Origin: Centroberyx gerrardi
Taxonomy: Eukaryota > Chordata > Actinopteri > Beryciformes > Berycidae
NCBI RefSeq assembly: GCF_048128805.1
Contig: NC_136012.1
Coordinates: forward strand, 7,882,121 to 7,946,120
Direction of reading: 5' to 3'
Length of the DNA stretch: 64,000 bases
The notes beneath the pieces are model-generated. The model was not told where the DNA came from. It did not search any database and worked only from the letters and a program-made list of their open reading frames with translations. Made by a program: the position numbers and the translations under genes. This document shows positions 12,774 through 25,420 of this stretch, piece after piece (the first letter of the stretch is position 1; each line of letters begins with the position of its first letter).

Positions 12774-15700
12774 CTAGCTGGAGGCCGCGGGGGCGTCGCC
12801 CTTCTCCTCTGCGCCGGGCTCGTCACCAGAGGCCTGGCCGAGCTTCAGCAGGTTGAGGAAGTAGGCTTTGACGTCCTCGATGGTCTCCTTCACGCTCTTC
12901 TCCAGGATGTAGCCCTCGCTCTCGTCCTCTGGGTTCTCCAGAGCCATGGCTGCCTCCACGGCTGTCTGCAGGTATCGCACGCTCACAAACACTGATATCT
13001 GGACAGAAAGAAGCAACAATGATGCTGTAGGTACTGTTACTAAATGTCACTGTCTGTCACTGAATTGGACCTGTTGTGCGATGGGCTCACAGACTGTGAT
13101 GCTATACATTGGGCTCAGGAACAATGATACCTGGAGAGAAGTGTCAACTCTATTATTATATCAGTCCATCCTGTTATATCACAGATTCCTAAACACTGAT
13201 ATCATGGAGAGGAAGAATTCAGACCGTCAATAGTGTTGCTGAATCACTTCATCCTGGAAGAGTCAACATTATCAACAATGTTGGAAATAACTACCCTGTT
13301 ATACTGCAGGCTGGCAAACACTGAGATGTGGAGATGAAGAGTCAGAACTGTCACTAGTCTTATGGAAAGACTCCTGATTCAACATGGGTTCCCGAACAGT
13401 GAGGTCCAACTAGGGAAGAGTAAACACTGGAGCAATCCATACTACAACCTCTTACATACATTGATATCTAGCGAGGAAGAGCCACCTCTGTTAGGACCTG
13501 CAGAGTCACTGGGATGTGGATAATGCCAGGATAAAATAATAACCTCTGATACCTTTAGGCAGTGGTCACCATCAGCCTTTGTGTGAGCCTCCTATTCTAG
13601 CAGTCAGTGCTGTAACACATAGCTACAGTTCTATCCATCAATAGCAGAGGAATAAATCTACTGAGAGTTTCATCCTGTTATGGTATGACAAACAAGGTGT
13701 GCTTCTCCTCTACTGTGTTTGCTTGGTCTTTGGCAACAGAATTCAAAAATGGGTGTTGGCCAAGCGCTGGGATTTTTTGGCTGAAAATCAGACGTTATCT
13801 ACAGCTCAGCTTGAAGGCCCGCCAACTCTTCACACAGTGATCCAGGTTTACTGTCATGGTGAACTAGAAAAACTACCATGCTGAGCTGCTGGATCAAGAA
13901 ATATAGATTATTTGATGAGCCATGGGCTATGTGTAATGATGCCCAGTTAAACATGTATGAGCATCCGATTCTAGCCTGAGGCTTCGTTGTTATTTGAAGA
14001 AACTGCGCCGTCAATACTGTTACTTGGCAAAAAGGTGAAAGTCCATGATTGATTATAAGATTGATCACAGAATAGACGTGGAAAGCGATGTCCATCATTG
14101 GTGTTTTCTTTTGTCTGTGACATGGCAGCCTATATATGAACTGTCATCATGAATTGAGTTCTAGTTATTTTGTGTGTTTTAGGGTGGCTTAAGGACAAAT
14201 GTGGGAACTTCTTACCAGAATGTGGCAAGTGCCTGGTGAAGAGAAATCCATTTAAATGAAATTTCTGTATATGTATATGCATGTCTATGGTGTGGATGAT
14301 CTAACCTACCTGCATAAAGATAACTGACAGCACGCCAGGACCAATCGTATTCATCAGTTCCATGTAGTAGCTGACCAGAGCCTCCCTGCAGCCACGCTTG
14401 TACAGGTTGAGCTCCTCTGACTGGTGCTCGTAGTTATAGTGGGCGTTGTTATCCAGCAGGTGGTACTGCAGGCAGGGGCGCGGGGAGGCGGGGTTACAGC
14501 AGCTGAAGGGAACGCCATCCACCAGGTAGCGGCCGTCCACGTTACTCCGAACGCGGCTGGAGAACGAGGAGAAAGTGGAGGGGGACAGATTAAAGAAGAG
14601 GGATGAAGAAGAAGAAGAAAGTTAGAGGTTTTGCCATTTTATGTGCCGTAATATTCATGCTTTTTGGGGGTGAATATGTGTCAAATTCAAGGCCTACATC
14701 CTTGCTCAATACACGTAACACATTAGTGAGGAATAGGCAGTGCCTCTTCACAAGTGTCATCATGTTGTAGCCTCTCTGTTTACTCACTCCCTTTCCCTTA
14801 TTTCACCTTTGACTTGTGTCTTCCACATCTAATCTTTCTCTCACTGCTTTACTTACCGACCTCTGTCACTGTTTTCCATCTTATCTTCCTTGAAAGTAAA
14901 GGCCAGATGTTCTATATTTAATCCCCCTCAAATAAATCTTCCTCTACTCTAGCATCCTTCTTTCTCTCTCTTTCCCTCTTTCCTTCCTCTACTACATATT
15001 GCTTGACGTTTTTAAATGTGAAGTCCAAGTATCTTGCAACTCATCCACCAGACCTCCAGCTAGTCTCTCTTCCCTTCTCTTCTCTTCCCGTCCCTGAAGC
15101 AACACACTCCTGTTGACTCAGTTTCTTTGCTCTTCTTATCACCTCACTCCCTGCATCTCAAAATGTGTTAATTTTCGTATTGCTGTTCACTCACTCCTTG
15201 ACTTCCTTGGAGGTGAAGTCCAGGTATCTGTTGCTGATCCACTGAACTTCAAACCAGTCCCTGTGGTTGTTGTTACCGCAGCAGCGCAGCTGCATCTGGA
15301 GACGATCGATGGTTTCTTTCTGGAAACAACGGCCCGGCACGTCTGTGTCCCGGTAGAACCGAATACCGTTCCTGAGGCCCACCTGAGGGGGGAGAAAGGA
15401 GGTAGAAAGAGAGAGGGAATAAAAGGGGAGGGGAGTGATATCTGATGTGTTCAAGAACCCTTTTTTATGCTGTGCGCACAGCTGTTTTGAGTTTCCATTG
15501 GATGGTTGCTACTTTGTTGAAGAGTTTCAGTCCAGTTTGAGATATTCACCATTTGATACCAACTCTTACAAAATGATTTCTGGCTTGCTGGTTAAATGTA
15601 TTCTGAAATTATTTTGAAGTGGTGAGCTATTTTAAGACCATAACTTAGAAAATAGTAAATGTTATGTTTTGTTTTTTTAAATATTGAGCAATGCATATCC

Positions 15701-17601
15701 AGATTTCTTTTGTTTCAAAGTGGTATATGGCATTTTGGGGTGCAAAAATGTTTCTATTTGTCTGTCAGTCCAGTCTTACCTTCTCTGTCTTCAAACCTAT
15801 CCCCACCCACCTCCCCATGGTCTATATCCTCTGTACCCCCATCTTAGCCCCAGCTACCTCCACCCAACACCACCCTAGGCCTCCTTAGCTCCACTCACAA
15901 CCACCTATTACCCCAGCAGTGCTCAAATCCATCCCAGCCCCCCTAAACTCTACCACTTTCCTTTTACATTTTAGGCATTTAGCTGACACTCTTATTCAGA
16001 GCAAACTAAGCTATACCCATCCTGTCTCCACCCCCCTGCCCCAGCCTGCCTCTGGTGACCCCACCTTGAGGGACTCTTCCAGGCGGCCCTGCAGAGCGTA
16101 GCTGAGCACCACGGCGGCGATGAGCAGGATGCAGATGAGCACGGCTATGCCGAACCAGGGCATCAGGAAGGGCTTCCAGCGGGGGAAGCGGGCCGGGTCC
16201 AGGGAGTCCTGACACACGCGGCCGGCGAACCAGTTGGTGCCGATGGAGGCCAGGCCCGCCAGCATCAGGATGTTGGGCACCACATGGATCTCTGCGTTGT
16301 CCATCACCTGAAGGAGGAAGAGCACGGTCAAAGTGAAACAAGGGCTGGAAATGAGCACCAGCCGACAGCGGGTCACTTTGTCATTTCCTCTACCCACTCC
16401 AGCAGGTAATAACCCTGCACTTAATTAGTCTTATCTATTCTAAAAATGACTTTGGCAGCTAAGAGATTCAATTAGCTGGTGATATGGCCAGATGATGAAA
16501 AATTTAGTTCAGTGCCCTGGTTACAGCAAAAGTCAACTATTATGGGCTGAGTTTTCATAAGCCTGCCAGCACTAAGAGTGCCTTCGCCCCATTGTTGTTT
16601 TAGAGTGTAATTACTTTTAGAAAACTCAACCCAAGCCTGTTATCTTGTGCCTGCTGATCCTGTAACATCTGTGCAGCCATCTGCGGTTTAAATCAAGTAC
16701 AGGGAGAATAATCTCCGCTTCTGGATTCTCTCTGAGAAAGACTAATTTCATCTCCATCAGGAATGATCAGTGTTGTCACTGGTTGTGCAAAAGGTCAAGT
16801 GTAAAACAAACCATTGAAGAGCTTTGGATCATATTCTGTGTAACAAGTATAATGAGGATTAGCAGGTGGTGAATCAGACTGTAAGAGCCTTTAGCTCCCT
16901 GGCACTATTCTGTTAGCCACACGGCTACGGGCTGATAAGTGAAGGCAAGTGTATCTCATATTTCACTATATTTCATTTTGGTGTCATTGAGTTCATGGTT
17001 CATCTCCACACTAAATCCAATAACACTTTCTCAATACATTTCCTCCACAACTAAGAGCTTATCAAATCTGGTTCCCTTATTGGAGATCAATAATAATGTG
17101 AAGGCATGCATCCGTGGCCTGCAGCTTTCCTGTGTTGCTGATTGGATATCAATGTTTCCAACCTATTGGAATCAGACCATCGGTAATCAATTAAGCCCAT
17201 TGGCCTGTTGGTCTGGGCAAATTCACCAATCAGGTGTATGTCACGACCTTCACTTACTGGTCACAGGTTATCCGAAATTCAGTGTACCATTCAACCCGTT
17301 TTCTTCAGTGATACAGAATGAAAAGACACTTTGTATTCAAAAAAACACGTAACATATCCACATGACTGTATTTGTGTGAGTATGTCTATGTGTCATTGCA
17401 TGAATATTGACACTAGTATTTTGTGTGCTGTGTGTGTATTTGTAGATTAAACTGTACAGCTATCAAGAATCTCACTGATAAGCGACAGCATGGCGGTGAT
17501 AATCACACTCAGTAAACAACCATGAGCAAAAGCAAAACTGTGTGCATATAAACCCATATTTATGTATCAGTGGGTAGGTTCAAGCTAGTGCTTTTAGACC
17601 T

Positions 17602-17635
<34 letters not shown>

Positions 17636-17803
17636 TAAGCCGGCCCTCTCTACCTCGGCCCTGCGGAGCAGCTCTATCTTAAGGTAAACCCCCAGACAGA
17701 AGATGAAGGCCCCGGACATCATTGCCAGCCAGGACAGCAGCCACAGGCCCTGAGCCAGATGCACCCGCCTCTGCAGGGGGAACTTCACCTTCGTCATGTT
17801 CAT
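12774..17803 (-). CDS. rom1: Rod outer segment membrane protein 1 (peripherin/ROM1 tetraspanin)
   Basis: Five exons: 17803-17654, 16307-16065, 15382-15195, 14556-14310, 12998-12774. They join in phase to 351 codons (350 aa), the usual size for the family. The protein shapes the rim of photoreceptor outer-segment discs with peripherin-2. The N-terminus [14 protein letters not shown] matches ROM1 more than PRPH2. TM1 lies at about residues 18-42. The large extracellular loop has CCG ([12 protein letters not shown]), [13 protein letters not shown] and a cysteine at residue 150, the position used for inter-tetramer disulphides in peripherin-2. TM4 is followed by an acidic cytosolic tail. SPRPCLQ and linkage to zbtb3/scyl1 also favour rom1; a prph2-like paralogue is the alternative. 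As I recall them, mammalian PRPH2 and ROM1 have three exons, so the introns after residues 50 and 131 are extra. Confidence 0.9.
12985..13500. repeat. Degenerate repeats of the exon 5 acceptor region in rom1 intron 4
   Basis: The motif 'acactgatatctgg acagaaag' at the exon 5 boundary (12989-13010) recurs with changes near 13121, 13193, 13318, 13396 and 13458. Each is followed by a GGAGAGAAG/GGAAGAG-like word, and several are preceded by 'ctgttat(a/c)t'. Spacing is 62-132 bp. No copy keeps a full open reading frame. Confidence 0.5.
15961..16012. mobile_element. Dispersed teleost repeat fragment
   Basis: 'ttttacattttaggcatttagctgacactc' resembles a widely dispersed teleost repeat (cattta-gcattta-gctgacgctct type). 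It lies about 50 bp beyond the rom1 exon 2 donor. Family name not assigned. Confidence 0.4.
17605..17634. repeat. (TG)n microsatellite near rom1 exon 1 donor
   Basis: About 15 perfect TG units starting 20 bp past the rom1 exon 1 donor in intron 1. Confidence 0.8.
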
Positions 17804-18153
17804 GGCTCACTACTGTGCACCGGTCAACACAGAGAGAGAAGACAAGAGTGAAAGAGAGAGAGAGAGGGGGGGGGGGGGGGTCAAGAGAGAGAGTTGTAGG
17901 GGAAAAGGTGGGGTAAGAGGAAGGAGCTCAGTGAATTCTGGTCAAAGATGCAGAGTGGATCCAGAGGTGCAGCTGCATGTAAAATAACCAAAGCCACAGA
18001 TTGTGTTGCGGGAATACAGTGGTCGAAGCGGTCCGGTGGCTTGCTGCTTTGGTGAGTTATTAACAGGTTGAGCTCATCTAAGTTGTTCCAGGTGGAGGGG
18101 ATAAGCAGCTAGATCCCTTAGATGAAGTGAAGGGCGCACTCGACCTCAGAGGA

Positions 18154-18500
18154 TAATCCAAAAACTTTCACTTGGACGTTGAAATTGCCCCAAAAAGATT
18201 CTTTATAATCCAGTATAGTAATACCGTAGAAAAAAAGTGAGAAAATGGTTGATCTATGAAATATGGAAGCCGAGAGATATTCCTTTCCCCAGAGATGGCG
18301 AGATCTCCTTCAAGTCATTAGTCACACCGCCGCAGCCCCCCCTTTCAAGTTGAAACCCACGATTTCTTCCTCTTGACGTGTTGTTGTCTTTTGATGGCGC
18401 CCCTCTGGGTTTGTGCATGTGCGGTGCCCCCCTATACCGCTGCACCCATGGCTGGAGGACACACCAACTGGCCAAAGTCGAGGGTTTGGAGCCATAATCC
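18154..18500 (-). promoter_or_regulatory. Candidate photoreceptor regulatory region upstream of rom1
   Basis: TAATCC, the core bound by OTX/CRX homeodomains, occurs at 18154-18159 and 18495-18500, within 700 bp upstream of the rom1 start codon. ROM1 is photoreceptor-specific in vertebrates, so CRX-type input is expected. Six-base motifs also occur by chance and the TSS is unknown. Confidence 0.3.
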
Positions 18501-19584
18501 CCCCAACAGAGTCCCTGGGATCCTATTAAGGCCCAGGGGCCAATGGGAAAGCAGGCCAGTGTCTGATCAGCAAACTTGTTTTGATAGACACGTAGTCAGA
18601 GAGGGCCTGACACAGATTGGACCTTTATGACAGGTGCAGGTACTTTGAGACTGATCAGCACAGGTAGTGGGGCTATGGACGCCTCAGAATCATAGGAAAT
18701 ATGACAGAGAATGCTAGCTGAGGCTAAAGGCCAGGAATATTATGAGAGTTGGAGGCATAAAACTGTCCCTCAATATGCGAAGACCTGCAGTGAATTTGAC
18801 TTACTGTCAGCATTCCTGAAACTAGTCAAAGTATAAGGCAAGAGTGGAAAGTAAGAGGAGAGAGGGAAAAACAATTTTCATACAGGCCCGAAAGTCCCAA
18901 GTTTGACCCCAACCACGGGCAAAAGTTATTCTAACTGTAGTCTGTCTAATAATAAAGCTAATTCTGACCTTTAATTAACTCTCAGCATTACCTACACCAC
19001 ACCCTAACCTTACCCAATCCTTTACCTTGCCTAACATTAAGCTGGTCCCAACTAACTAGTCATCATACTTGCCTCAACCTAAGCCCATCCAAACTTAGTT
19101 AGATGTAATGTGTCATGTAACATTACAATGATGCAACACCTGAATAAAGTTTTTCACTGTATTTTGAGAATGGAGCAGTCTCTGGAGGAGTCTTCCAGAG
19201 GAACCATCATTACAAACGCATGTTAAGCGGCCAAGCTTTGTTCAAACCCACAGAACTTAATTTTAAATTCTAGTCAAGATCACAAGGTTTCCAAACATAT
19301 CAAATATGTCATGTTGAATTATAGGGAAATATGTACAAAATGATGTACAAGACATCTAGATGTTTTTCCATTTGATGTAATGGTGCAGCAATTGAAAATG
19401 GCGTCTTGGGTTTGAATATTTCACTCAATATAAGTGTGCTGTAGCTTCAATGAAGCGTTGGAATGAGCAGACACATGAATATATATGTGACATTGTCATA
19501 CAGTATGGAAATAATGTTGTTTCTAACTTTGGAGCTACTTAAGGGGAAATTTAAGCCAGATGTCCATTGATTGATTAACTGGAG

Positions 19585-19914
19585 TTTTTTTTTTTTTTTT
19601 TCACCTTTATTTATTCAGGGGAGTTTCACTGAGAGCAATGCTCTCTTTTTCAGGAACGCCCTGATCACATTCACACACACATTCACACCTGGAAGCTGAC
19701 CAGTACAACCACAGTCTGATCTGCTGGCCACTGAGCAGCTCCACTGGAGCGGTTGGGGTTAAGGGCCTTGCTCAAGGGCACCGTGGTAATGAGGGACGGG
19801 GCAAGCGCTGCTTTTCACTTTCCCCACCCAGATTTATCCTGCCGGTCCGGGGGATTGAACCGACGACCTTCCGGTCACAAGCTCGCTTCTCTAACCTTTA
19901 GGCCACCACTGCCC
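19585..19914 (-). mobile_element. tRNA-derived SINE
   Basis: On the minus strand it begins with a tRNA-like head (CGGGCAGTGGTGGCC...). A B-box-like GGTTCAATCC sits at 19861-19852. A conserved body follows, and it ends in an A-run (poly-T at 19585-19601 on plus). This orientation and head-body-tail order are those of a Pol III SINE. The family name was not determined. Confidence 0.65.
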
Positions 19915-20888
19915 GTAGTGATCATTGTCCCCCAAAATGAATATGGACTATGGAGTATGGATCTGCATCAGGGATTCAGTGGAAGACGGTGCATCAAAGG
20001 CTAATTCATGTAAAGTGAAAGTATAGTGAAAGTAATACGATGGGGCAAGAGAGTTTACACTAGCAGGGGATTATGAATGCAGTACAATACAGGGAGGGAA
20101 GTTTGTGGTTGGGGTGAGGGGGGATCAGTAGGATTAGACTGTTATGATTAAGTATTAATGACAGCTTGAGTCAGAGAGACGGCTATAGTTAGGATGAGGC
20201 CAGTCTCGTGTTACCATGCTACCAAGTCTCGCAGCTCTCTCCAAACAAAACCAGGGCCGACTCTCTAAAGGGGCTTAAAACAGCTAATATAAAAACTTTG
20301 TATATTGTATATTAATGTTCTTTTACACCAACACCATTCAATTAAACTCTCAGAGATGTCATCAAATAGTTTTGGTTGAATGGGAGCATTTTTGACATCA
20401 GCAACCTTTTGAAGTTTTCTACAGTCTCACCACTTTGTCAGTTTTCACTATCAGAATGAGTATCAGGCTGAGCATGTTACATAACTTTCACTTCCTATTA
20501 TATTTCATTTTTATACATTAAAAAAGTGTCTGCAAGCAAATGCAGGCACTTGCTTGATGTCAATGCCACATTGAAAAATTGCTGCATTGTTTTGACCCTC
20601 TGAGAGAACTGCATCATCTGCATCATTTTCTCTGATAGCACATCCTTCAAAGGTATAAATAAAGTTTTCCCGGGAAATGATTAAATGCTTACATTTGTCG
20701 TCCTGTGTGTTTGCATGACAAACCACTTTCAGTTGCTCAGTTTTCCCCTTTTAATCTCAAGTGTCAAATTCATAATTGGACATATTGCTGCATATAAATC
20801 TAGTTTCTAACAGCAGATAGATGTGGCGGGCAATGTCAAACAGAGACATAACAAAGGAATAGTAACTTCTAATTTATAGCTTTGGAAG

Positions 20889-20995
20889 CTTTTTATTTTA
20901 TTTATTTATTTATTTAACCTTTATTTAACCAGGTAAGTCAACTGAGAACCAATTCTCAGTTACAATGAAAACCTGGCCAAGAGGCGATAGCAGTG
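20889..20995. mobile_element. Dispersed repeat fragment with (TTTA)n
   Basis: (TTTA)n followed by 'cctttatttaaccaggtaag' and 'gagaaccaattctcagtt', a string very common in teleost genomes. Probably the 3' end of a SINE/LINE or short transposon. Confidence 0.45.
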
Positions 20996-22881
20996 AGCTG
21001 GTGTGTAAATGTTTCTAATTCATCTTGAATCTAGGCAGTGTTTATATGAAAAGTGTTTACTCTTACTTTATTGAATGCAAAACAAGCTGCAATATGACTG
21101 CAGATTATTAAAGCAGCTGATGTTGGAAGTTGACAAGTGGACTGAGAATGAGAAATCAAAAATAAGCAACAGACTTCTGTAAGCTTTGTTTTTCTATTGA
21201 CCAATATTTATATTTTTATTGGCATTAGGCGTTAGGTGGTAGAACAGCAATGGTGATACAGTTACACACTGAGTTGATTTGGATTGGCAGTATTCATAGT
21301 TTCAGAGTATAGTGTATGTTAATGAGGGCTAGGCTGCTATACATATTAAAACATATAAACTTAACATACTGCATTAACATAATGTCAATAATGCACACTA
21401 GATTATTACCACATAATTTTGACACAGTACCTACCTACATATAATCATTACATAATTTTACGCTTTAGTTCTGCTACTATATCAGCATAGGACGTCTAAT
21501 CAGGAATCCTTTCATTTCAGAAAAGAAGGGCCAGCACATGTTACGCATTCATATATAGGTTTATAATATATGTAAGAGCTATATACTGTATAAGAGCTAA
21601 TCAACATTTACACAAATATCTGCATGTACGGTAATATTAAATATCAGATTATCTGCCACCTAAATTAAAGAGATATTTCACTTTGGTAATTCACTTTAAG
21701 GTTTTAACATAATACATATGAGTTTAAGAGTTTGGTCTGATCTGGGTATCGCTCACTCGTCTGCTTCCAATTTCAAAATGGAGTTCGAGAGTCATTCTTC
21801 TAAAACATGAACAATGGTGAGAAAAAAACAGATAATATTCTTTCTATGTTCAAGAGCTAATTTTGAATTTGTTAATAACAAAAGCTGAAAGAAAAATATC
21901 TCTGCGTTGATGTTGACATAGATGGTACAACAGCCTAATATTGAAAGTTGACTATTCATGAACTCATATTGAAGTGTGCGTGTTAAAAAAAAACCTCAAT
22001 ATTCTGCCAAAGGGAGATAAGTGGGTATCAAATCATTGTAATGGATTTGAAAAGGTTGTTAGATTCACTCCTCTGGTAACAATATCGCTCTTTGTCTAAT
22101 TCAAGAGTGCATTTTTGAATTGGCTGAATTGGTAGCACAGCCGTCTCTCATGAAGGCAGGCAGAGTCACAACAGAGTTAAAAGATTCACTCTAAGAAGCT
22201 GCAGTGGTTTCCAGCATGAATAACACCTCAGATCTCCTATTCTTAAGTACTTGATGAACACAGATCTCAGTATCTCATAGCTTTGAAAACCTTGACTCTA
22301 AGAGGTCTTGAAAGGTGACTCTGCTTTCTCATCATGAAAACAGTATATCAGTGAATATATTGGCAAAAGGCCATTTTTTAAATAGATAAAAAAGACATTT
22401 TATTATGAAGTCAGCACTGAAATGCAAGATTTTTATCACAAATTGCATTTCATAACCACTTTAAACAATGATCATATCAATCTCATTTCTGTCATCACAG
22501 ACGATATTAGATGCCTTTTTGTCATTTCATCTCTGTTTACGCTGGAAGCTCATCTATCAAAGCACACAGGCGCTGCTCTGCTGCTGATAGGCTAATGCTG
22601 TTTTCCATCTTGTTCAACCAACGGCAACAGTGACTGATGCCACTTGATGCGATCAACATGCTTCGTATTTCTTCGGGGGGATAAATAGTGACAGGAAAAA
22701 GACAAAGTACACGACACATTATTATGAGAATTAGCACTGAAATGAAAAGACATTATTTTAAAGCATCCTTGCAAATGAATTCTATTTATCTACTTTTATA
22801 ATTTAATGTTCAAATTTCACAATATTTTATCATTTAATTGCTCTGTTACTCAATTTACTGATGAGCTCACTGCCATATTAA

Positions 22882-22887
22882 TTTATT
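22882..22887 (-). terminator. Candidate polyadenylation signal of the His-rich gene
   Basis: AATAAA on the minus strand, about 285 bases after the stop codon at 23172. Confidence 0.35.
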
Positions 22888-23171
22888 TCCTTTTAGTGGG
22901 AATTGCTTTGATCATTTTTATGTTTTAACGTCATTCAAAGTATTACATGCTCCTCTATTGGTTGAGAAAATTCTACAACCCTCAGGCTTATGAAAATCTT
23001 TCAGCACCATTGGATAACCTAAAAAATGCATGGTGGTCAATCTGAAAACAAGCTGACATATTGGAAATACAAGGTTTTCATCTGACAGCGACAATATATG
23101 GATTTCATCAGTGTCAGATGAAATATATATATATTTATATCTCCTGTCATGCTGTTGGATTACAGTGCTTT

Positions 23172-24762
23172 TCATTCTGCCACTCTGCCTGTCTGTTCTC
23201 CTGCTCCTCCCGCCCACTCCTGCCTGCCCTGCTGCTCCTTCCCTCCACCAGCCTCCTTATGGGGGTGCAGCTGGTGGATGAGATCATCCAGGATCCGCTG
23301 GGCCGACAGCGAGGTCACATCCCCGCCGCCCCGCTCCAAATCGGCTGCCGTCACCCCTCCGGCGCCGCCCCGACCGTCACCGGCCGAGCGGGCCTGCTGG
23401 AGGCTGGGAGGGGCGTCTAGGAAAGGGTGCTGTGTGGCAGCGTAGCCTGCAGCCATTTTCTTATAGATCGCTGTGCTGATGTCAGCCACAGAGAAAGGCG
23501 GGCTGGGGCTGGACTCGTGCTGGGCTTCACCTCCTGCGGTAGGCGCCCCCTGTTTCCACGGCATGAAGGCCGTGACCCTCGGTGGACATGCCTCCAATTC
23601 CTTCAGCCAATCGTGTGATGCTTCCTCCGCTCTGGGAGCCTGGGATTGGTTGTCTGCTTGAAGAGAGGTTGTTGCAGAGGGGCTGAATGGCGTGGCGGTC
23701 TTCAGAAACGACTGGATGGTCTCAGTGGAGTCAAAGTGCTTCTCCAGTAACTGCTTTATCAGGCAGGGCACCTGGGGAGGAGACATCAAACACAAACACC
23801 GACATTTACTCCAAATTCAGCTGAAATGATTGTTTTAGGTAGAAGAGATATCATTGTTATTGTTAGAAGACTCCACATGGCATCCAAACCTAATTCAACT
23901 GTGATGATCACCCCAAACATTTCAAAATACTTGTTTGACCTGCAGTGTCAGTGTCAACTTTTGCCATGTTACGACACATTAGGAGACAGTTCTGGATGCA
24001 CTAAAATTACATTTCTCTGTGACTGCTATTTGATCATCCAGACCTGACCTGGATGTGATCAGGCTCAGACTGAGATCAGAATTTTATATTGTTTAATCAC
24101 AATCCATAAACAATGCAAAGATGTGGGTAGGAGGAGCAGATTTAAAGAATTAAATGAATACAGCCACAGGAGACGCATAGCTGACATTTGTGTGAAAATA
24201 TGGACACACAGTGATGTGGTTTCATATTATTAGATCTCAAAGATTGAAGTGAGCAGCCTAACCAGGGTGGTTGTTCAAATCGGATTAAACAAGACAAATC
24301 AATCCCAATAATGTATTTGGAAAAAAATAATGTGTGTGTCTCTGTGTGTGTGTCTGTGTGTATATGCCTGACTGAGTGTGTGTGTGTGGCTCTATGGTGT
24401 ATGTGTGTGTGTGTGTATACGTGTATGCACTTGTCTGTTGTGGTTTCAGCCAGCAGATGGCGCTCCACTCACATTGATATTCTCCAGGGCTGCGATGGTC
24501 CGAAAAAAATAATGTGTGTCTCTGTGTGTGTGTGTGTCTGTGTGTATATGCCTGGCTGTGTGTGTGTGGCTCTATGGTGTATGTGTGTGTGTATATGTGT
24601 ATGCGCTTGTCTGTTGTGGTTTCAGCCAGCAGATGGCGCTCCACTCACATTGATATTCTCCAGGGCGGCGATGGTCCTGTGGGCGTCCTCCAGCTCTGAG
24701 CTCAGATGGGCCATACGGCTTATCAGGAACTTCCTCTCACTGCTCAGACTCTCTGACTGCAT

Positions 24763-24806
<44 letters not shown>

Positions 24807-25380
24807 AACAGGAGGACAATAATATAAAAGTAGCTCATGGGCTGTGAATGCAGTGAATCAGGTTCAAGATAAGATCGTCCTCGTAATATTCTGCCCTTGG
24901 CTAGCCCCCATCTCCTTTCTCCATGCTGGTTTTCTCACCGCTATGTGCAGGTGCTCCCCCAACAGGTTGTTGGCCTGCCTGGTCCCCGTGTGCGTCTCCA
25001 GAAGACTAGAATGACACAAAAAGGAGAAAAAAAGGAGACACCCATAAGACCAGAGATGTGTTATATTCAGTACTATAACCTATGATTGGGATTATATCGA
25101 CACCAGCCACCCTATAACCACACCATTATCTATATTTAGGGTTACAGGCACTGGTTTACCACTGATACCAAAACCAGTCTGAGCTGACCGTCCACTCCAG
25201 TTCCTCCAGTCTGTTAAACAATGTGTGGAATGTGCCTGGCGGGCAGCAGCAGATGGTGGGTGGTAAGTAAAGGCCTGACAGGGCCTGATTCAACACAACA
25301 GCCTCACAGGAGAGTGTGAAGGGACAGGCCAGGTGTCTTGAATCCCCCTCTCTGTTGGCCAGAGCAAATGCTGCAGAGCC

Positions 25381-25420
<40 letters not shown>

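Larger units (their letters stand above)
17804..23171. other. Intergenic between rom1 (5' side) and the His-rich gene (3' side)
   Basis: Contains a poly-G/GA tract at 17850-17900, the rom1 promoter area, a tRNA-derived SINE at 19585-19914, a dispersed repeat at 20889-20995 and AT-rich sequence. No ORF or exon with homology is seen. Around 22882-22887 TTTATT (AATAAA on minus) may end the His-rich gene's 3' UTR. Confidence 0.5.

Noticed and set aside
12774-17803. prph2 (peripherin-2) as the name
   Set aside because: N-terminal [15 protein letters not shown] and linkage to zbtb3/scyl1 favour rom1; kept as the alternative.
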